Assembly (NCBI RefSeq): GCF_900090145.1
Contig: NZ_FMHI01000015.1
Span: forward strand, 1 to 64,000
Reading direction: 5' to 3'
Length of the DNA: 64,000 nt
DNA from: Streptomyces sp. WMMB 322
Lineage (GTDB): Bacteria > Actinomycetota > Actinomycetes > Streptomycetales > Streptomycetaceae
The position numbers were made by a program, and so were the translations under genes. Shown here piece after piece: positions 60,720 to 64,000 of this stretch (within the stretch, counting starts at the first letter, position 1; each line of letters begins with the position of its first letter). The notes beneath the pieces are model-generated. The model was not told the DNA's origin. It made no database searches and was given only the letters and a program-made list of their open reading frames with translations.

Positions 60720-61508
60720 ATGGCGGACCATCACATCGGCATGATCGTTCCGAGTTCCAACCTGACGATGGAGACCGAACTGCCCCGCATGCTGCGGGCG
60801 CGCGAGGAGACGGTGCCGGGGGACCGGTTCGTCTTCCACAGCAGCCGGATGCGGATGCAGAAGGTGACCCCCGAGCAACTGAAGGAGATGAACGCGCAGA
60901 CGGCGCGCGCCTCCCTCGAACTCGCCGACGCCCGGCCGGACATCGTCGCCACCGCGTGCCTGGTGGCGATCATGGCTCAGGGGCCGGGCCATCACTGCAC
61001 GGCCGAGGACGAGATCACCGCGGTCCTCAAGGAGCAGGGTGCGCAGGTTCCGGTCGTCTCCAGCGCCGGTGCGCTGCTGAGCGGGATCGAGGCGCTCGGC
61101 GCGAAGCGCGTGGCCGTCATCACCCCGTACATGAAGCCGCTCACCGAGACGGTCGTGAACTACATCGAGGACGCCGGCACCGAAGTCGTCGACTCGCTGA
61201 GCCTGGAGGTTCCGGACAACCTGGCCGTCGCCCGTCTCGACCCTTCGGCGCTGCGGGAGCACTGGCGGCGTCTCGACCTCGCGCGGGCCGATGCGATAGT
61301 GCTGTCCGCCTGCGTGCAGATGCCGTCGCTGCCGTCCGTGCAGTACGTGGAGGACGCCTCGGGTCTGCCGGTGCTGACCGCGGCGACGGCCACGGCGTAC
61401 CGCATCCTGAGCGAACTCGGGCTCGACCCCTCGGTTCCGGACGCCGGGGCCCTGCTCCGCGGGCGGGCACTGAGCGCCGGAGAGGGCCACCAGGGTGGTG
61501 GGCGGTGA
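60720..61508 (+). CDS. nicE: Maleate isomerase NicE (Asp/Glu racemase superfamily)
   Basis: A 262-residue cis-trans isomerase. The two catalytic cysteines are visible: ATACLVAIMAQG (about Cys80) and LSACVQMPSL (about Cys200), with the conserved VPSSNLTMETELP at the start. It turns maleate into fumarate, the last step of the pathway, which enters the TCA cycle. ATG at 60720 follows GGGAGCC. It has its own copy of the cluster 16-mer, so it is probably co-regulated with nicX but transcribed separately. Confidence 0.9.
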   Translation: MADHHIGMIVPSSNLTMETELPRMLRAREETVPGDRFVFHSSRMRMQKVTPEQLKEMNAQTARASLELADARPDIVATACLVAIMAQGPGHHCTAEDEITAVLKEQGAQVPVVSSAGALLSGIEALGAKRVAVITPYMKPLTETVVNYIEDAGTEVVDSLSLEVPDNLAVARLDPSALREHWRRLDLARADAIVLSACVQMPSLPSVQYVEDASGLPVLTAATATAYRILSELGLDPSVPDAGALLRGRALSAGEGHQGGGR

Positions 61509-61649
61509 GGCCGACCCGGGCCGGGAGGGCCGACGGCGTCGCCGTGCAGCCGGTCTGGTCGGTCGTGGCGGACAACTGCTGCTTGAGACGCGGCAGTTGC
61601 ACGGACGGCGAAGGGACGGCCGCGAGCCGGCACCGGCACCGTCCCTCCA

Positions 61650-62828
61650 TCACGGGCGGCTGGTGATCCGGCACTCCTCCCGCGTCCACTCCCGGGCACG
61701 CTCGGACAGGGTGATCCCGAGGCCGGGCCGGAACGGCACACGCATCCGTCCGTCGCGGATCTCCAGGCGCTCGCTGAACAGCGGTTCCAGCCAGTCGAAG
61801 TGCTCCACCCACGGCTCGTACGGATAGGCAGCAGCGAGATGCAGGTGGATCTCCATGGCGAAGTGCGGTGCGAGCTGGAGATGCCGGTGCTCGGCGAGGG
61901 CGGCGAGCCTGAGGAACTGGGTGATGCCGCCGATGCGCGGCGCATCCGGCTGGATCACGTCCGCACCGCCGGCGCGTATCAACTCCCAGTGCTCGGCGAC
62001 GGACGCCAGCATTTCGCCCGTGGCGACCGGGGTGTCCAGGGCGGCCGCGAGGGCAGCGTGACCCTCGGAGTCGTAGGCGTCGAGGGGCTCTTCGAGCCAG
62101 ACGAGTCCGAAGTCCTCAAGGGCACGGCCCATGCGACGGGCCGTGGGCCGGTCCCACTGCTGGTTGGCGTCGGCCATGAGTGGCACGTCGTCCCCCAACT
62201 CCTCGCGTACGCGGGCCAGTCGCCGCAAGTCCTCCTTGTGGTCGGGATGGCCCACCTTGATCTTGACTCCGCCCACCCCGCCTGCGAGGGAAGCGGAGGC
62301 GTTGCTCACGAGGTCTTCGACAGGGGTGTGCAGAAAGCCGCCCGAAGTGTTGTAACAGCGCACGGAATCGCGGTGGGCGCCGAGGAGCTTGGCCAGCGGC
62401 AGACCGGCACGCTTGGCCTTCAGGTCCCACAGGGCGACGTCGAAGGCGGCGACGGCCTGCGTGGCGAGGCCGCTTCGGCCCACGGAAGCACCCGCCCACA
62501 CGAGCTTCGTCCAGAGCCGGCCGATGTCGCTGGGGTCCTCGCCGATCAACTCGGGCGCCACCTCGCGGGCATGTGCGTACTGCCCCGGGCCGCCCGCGCG
62601 CTTGGAGTAGGTGAAGCCGATGCCCTCGTGACCGTTCTGCGTCGTGATCTCGGCGAAGAGCAGAGCCACTTCGGTCATGGGGCGTTGGCGTCCGGTGAGG
62701 ACCTTCGCGTCACTGACCGGTACGGCGAGGGGGAGGCGTACGGAGGAGAGCTTGATCCCGCGGATGCCGTCGCGCTCCGCTTCGTCCGCCCGGGGCGCGG
62801 CCTGCGGGCCGCTGTGCGTCGAGTTCAC
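61650..62828 (-). CDS. Enolase-superfamily sugar-acid dehydratase (L-talarate/galactarate dehydratase-like)
   Basis: A 392-residue enzyme of the mandelate racemase subgroup. KIK (189-191) provides Lys191, metal ligands are Asp220 (DAN), Glu246 (EEP) and Glu272 (GEM), and His322 (PHF) is the second base. These positions run parallel to those of Salmonella L-talarate/galactarate dehydratase (Lys197, His328). It would dehydrate a hexarate; the true substrate is not certain. It converges with nicE, is not part of nicotinate degradation, and starts at an ATG after a gene-free 587-bp stretch (62829-63415). Confidence 0.8.
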   Translation of the reverse strand: MNSTHSGPQAAPRADEAERDGIRGIKLSSVRLPLAVPVSDAKVLTGRQRPMTEVALLFAEITTQNGHEGIGFTYSKRAGGPGQYAHAREVAPELIGEDPSDIGRLWTKLVWAGASVGRSGLATQAVAAFDVALWDLKAKRAGLPLAKLLGAHRDSVRCYNTSGGFLHTPVEDLVSNASASLAGGVGGVKIKVGHPDHKEDLRRLARVREELGDDVPLMADANQQWDRPTARRMGRALEDFGLVWLEEPLDAYDSEGHAALAAALDTPVATGEMLASVAEHWELIRAGGADVIQPDAPRIGGITQFLRLAALAEHRHLQLAPHFAMEIHLHLAAAYPYEPWVEHFDWLEPLFSERLEIRDGRMRVPFRPGLGITLSERAREWTREECRITSRP

Positions 62829-63256
62829 GGCTGCGTCCTGGTTGTCGGGAAGTCCTGGGCCGGGAAGTCCTGGTGTCGGGTGTGCGATTGGGGCTTGGCG
62901 GGGCTGGGGCTGGGGCGGGTTTCCGGTCGTGCACGGGTGGCCGTACGCGCGTCCGGCAGCCGGCCGGTACAGCCGGCCCCGTACAGCAGCCCGTCAACTC
63001 CGCATGGTCACAACCATAATCGCCAGTCCTGTACATGGACAGAGTTCTCCCGTGCGGACGCCGTCCTACGCGGAGCGGAGCCTGGGAGCCGGTCCGTCGT
63101 GCCGTGTCCGGTCCTGCGGCCGACGGGGGCAGCGGCGCTCCTGTGTGTGGGTCGCACGGGCCGTCGGCCGATTGCCGTTGCAGGCCGCCCAACTCCGTAC
63201 AGATGAGGCAGTGTTCATGATGCTGAACGCGACAGAGCGAAGAATTGGAGACTCGT

Positions 63257-63294
63257 GTCTCGGGGTCTCGGGGTCTCGGGGTCTCGGGGTCTCG
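63257..63294. repeat. Tandem repeat of GTCTCGGG
   Basis: An 8-base unit, GTCTCGGG, is repeated 4.75 times with no mismatch. It lies in the non-coding gap between the dehydratase and the last gene. Slippage would make it variable in length between strains. Confidence 0.85.
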
Positions 63295-63415
63295 AAGACG
63301 GCTCAGGGCTTGGGGCTCCGGGGTGCGCGATGCGTCGTGCTGCCGCTGAGGACAGCCCGGCCCGTCCGTCGCCGCTTCAGGCTCGGCGAGCTCGGAGCCG
63401 GCACTGCGGTCCGTC

Positions 63416-64000
63416 TCAGCCGTTCCACGCAGCGAGCAGCGCGCTCGCCGAGCGCACCAGGGACTCGTCGCCGTGGCCGAGTCGTTCGGCGGCGCTCAGC
63501 ACCTCCGCCAGCACATCCGGGTCGCGCGCCTGGACGGCGAGGACGAGCAGGGAGGCGAGATATCCCGGCCACGCCCCGGGTTCGCCGGGCCTCGCAGCCC
63601 CGGGGACCTCGCAAGCGGCGCGCACCCACTGCCTGATCTCACCGGGCTCCGAGCGGGGCAGCGGGAGGGGCGGAACTGCGCAGGGCACCCCGGCCCGTTC
63701 TCCCGGCCGGGAGTCCCGGCGCCCGGCGGCCAGCGCGACACCTGACGCGAGAGCCGCGGCCAGGGTGGTGTGGTAGCAGGTGCCGAAGACGTATGCGGCG
63801 GCCTTGTCCCCGGTGAGGCCGGCCAGGACATCGGGACGGTGCACGGGGCTGGGCACCGAGCCGTCCGGGCGAGCGGCCGACGCCAGTGCGTTCCAGGCGG
63901 CGTTCACCAGAAAACCCGAGCCTTCCCCAGGGCCGGAACCGGCGCCCGAGCCCGTACCGGAACCGGGGCCTGTACCGGGGGCGTTGCCCGAGCCCGTACC
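63416..64000 (-). CDS. Unrecognised protein, C-terminal part (cut by window edge)
   Basis: The frame is open from the window edge to a stop at 63416, about 194 residues. The first 30 are a Gly/Ser/Thr/Pro linker with repeated GTGSG-like units. The rest is a helical domain (VNAAWNALASAARPDGSVPSPVHRPDVLAGLTGDKAAAYVFGT ... LASLLVLAVQARDPDVLAEVLSAAERLGHGDESLVRSASALLAAW). A GTG at 63907 could start a shorter protein, but the in-frame linker argues that the gene continues past the window. The family is not recognised; a DUF4192-like C-terminus is possible but not supported by a clear motif. Confidence 0.55.
   Translation of the reverse strand, partial: GTGSGNAPGTGPGSGTGSGAGSGPGEGSGFLVNAAWNALASAARPDGSVPSPVHRPDVLAGLTGDKAAAYVFGTCYHTTLAAALASGVALAAGRRDSRPGERAGVPCAVPPLPLPRSEPGEIRQWVRAACEVPGAARPGEPGAWPGYLASLLVLAVQARDPDVLAEVLSAAERLGHGDESLVRSASALLAAWNG

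Noticed and set aside
1..64000. CRISPR array
   Set aside because: No regularly spaced 25-37 bp repeats were seen; the repeats present are short inverted or tandem units.

Overview
The window is high-GC actinobacterial chromosome, almost certainly from a Streptomyces or close relative. The signs are strong G/C bias at third codon positions, many GTG and TTG starts, ATGA/GTGA gene overlaps, a DUF5753/DUF397 regulator pair, a BTAD-type SARP regulator and candidate leaderless transcripts. All calls come from reading the translations and the DNA; no database search was run.

Layout. Positions 1-7.5 kb hold the tail of an IS110-family transposase, an orphan GHMP kinase, a cupin regulator divergent from a thioredoxin-reductase-like flavoprotein and a methyltransferase, an APH-type kinase, a PadR/HAAS pair and a secreted cell-wall protein. 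Positions 7.9-34.0 kb are a complete type 2 BREX (Pgl) phage-defence locus, read leftwards: pglW, pglX, then pglY, pglZ, brxD, brxHI. It is interrupted twice. A DUF3800 gene on the other strand sits between brxD and pglZ. A block at 19.6-25.7 kb between pglY and pglX carries a four-gene, lower-GC cassette with WXG100 features (type VII secretion substrate-like), two small conserved genes and an XRE-DUF5753 / DUF397 pair.

Positions 34.3-38.5 kb carry two tandem paralogous nuclease-helicases (PD-(D/E)XK-like N-terminus, DUF2075-type motor). Each is preceded by the same predicted hairpin, whose 3' arm is the Shine-Dalgarno sequence. Positions 38.6-49 kb are chromosomal genes: a 42-residue membrane protein, a SARP/NB-ARC/TPR regulator, an M23 peptidase, an acid phosphatase, a Sua5/YciO protein, a MarR regulator, an RsbU-like phosphatase divergent from a SigB-type sigma factor, and a probably broken trypsin-domain protein.

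Positions 49.3-61.5 kb form an apparently complete nicotinate catabolic cluster. An importer and a three-subunit molybdenum hydroxylase with a CoxG-like partner would convert nicotinate to 6-hydroxynicotinate. NicC would give 2,5-dihydroxypyridine, NicX N-formylmaleamate, NicD maleamate, NicF maleate and NicE fumarate. A MarR protein (NicR-like) lies in the cluster. An identical 16-mer precedes nicX and nicE and is the best candidate pathway operator. The window ends with an enolase-superfamily sugar-acid dehydratase and the C-terminal part of an unrecognised Gly/Ser-rich protein cut by the edge.
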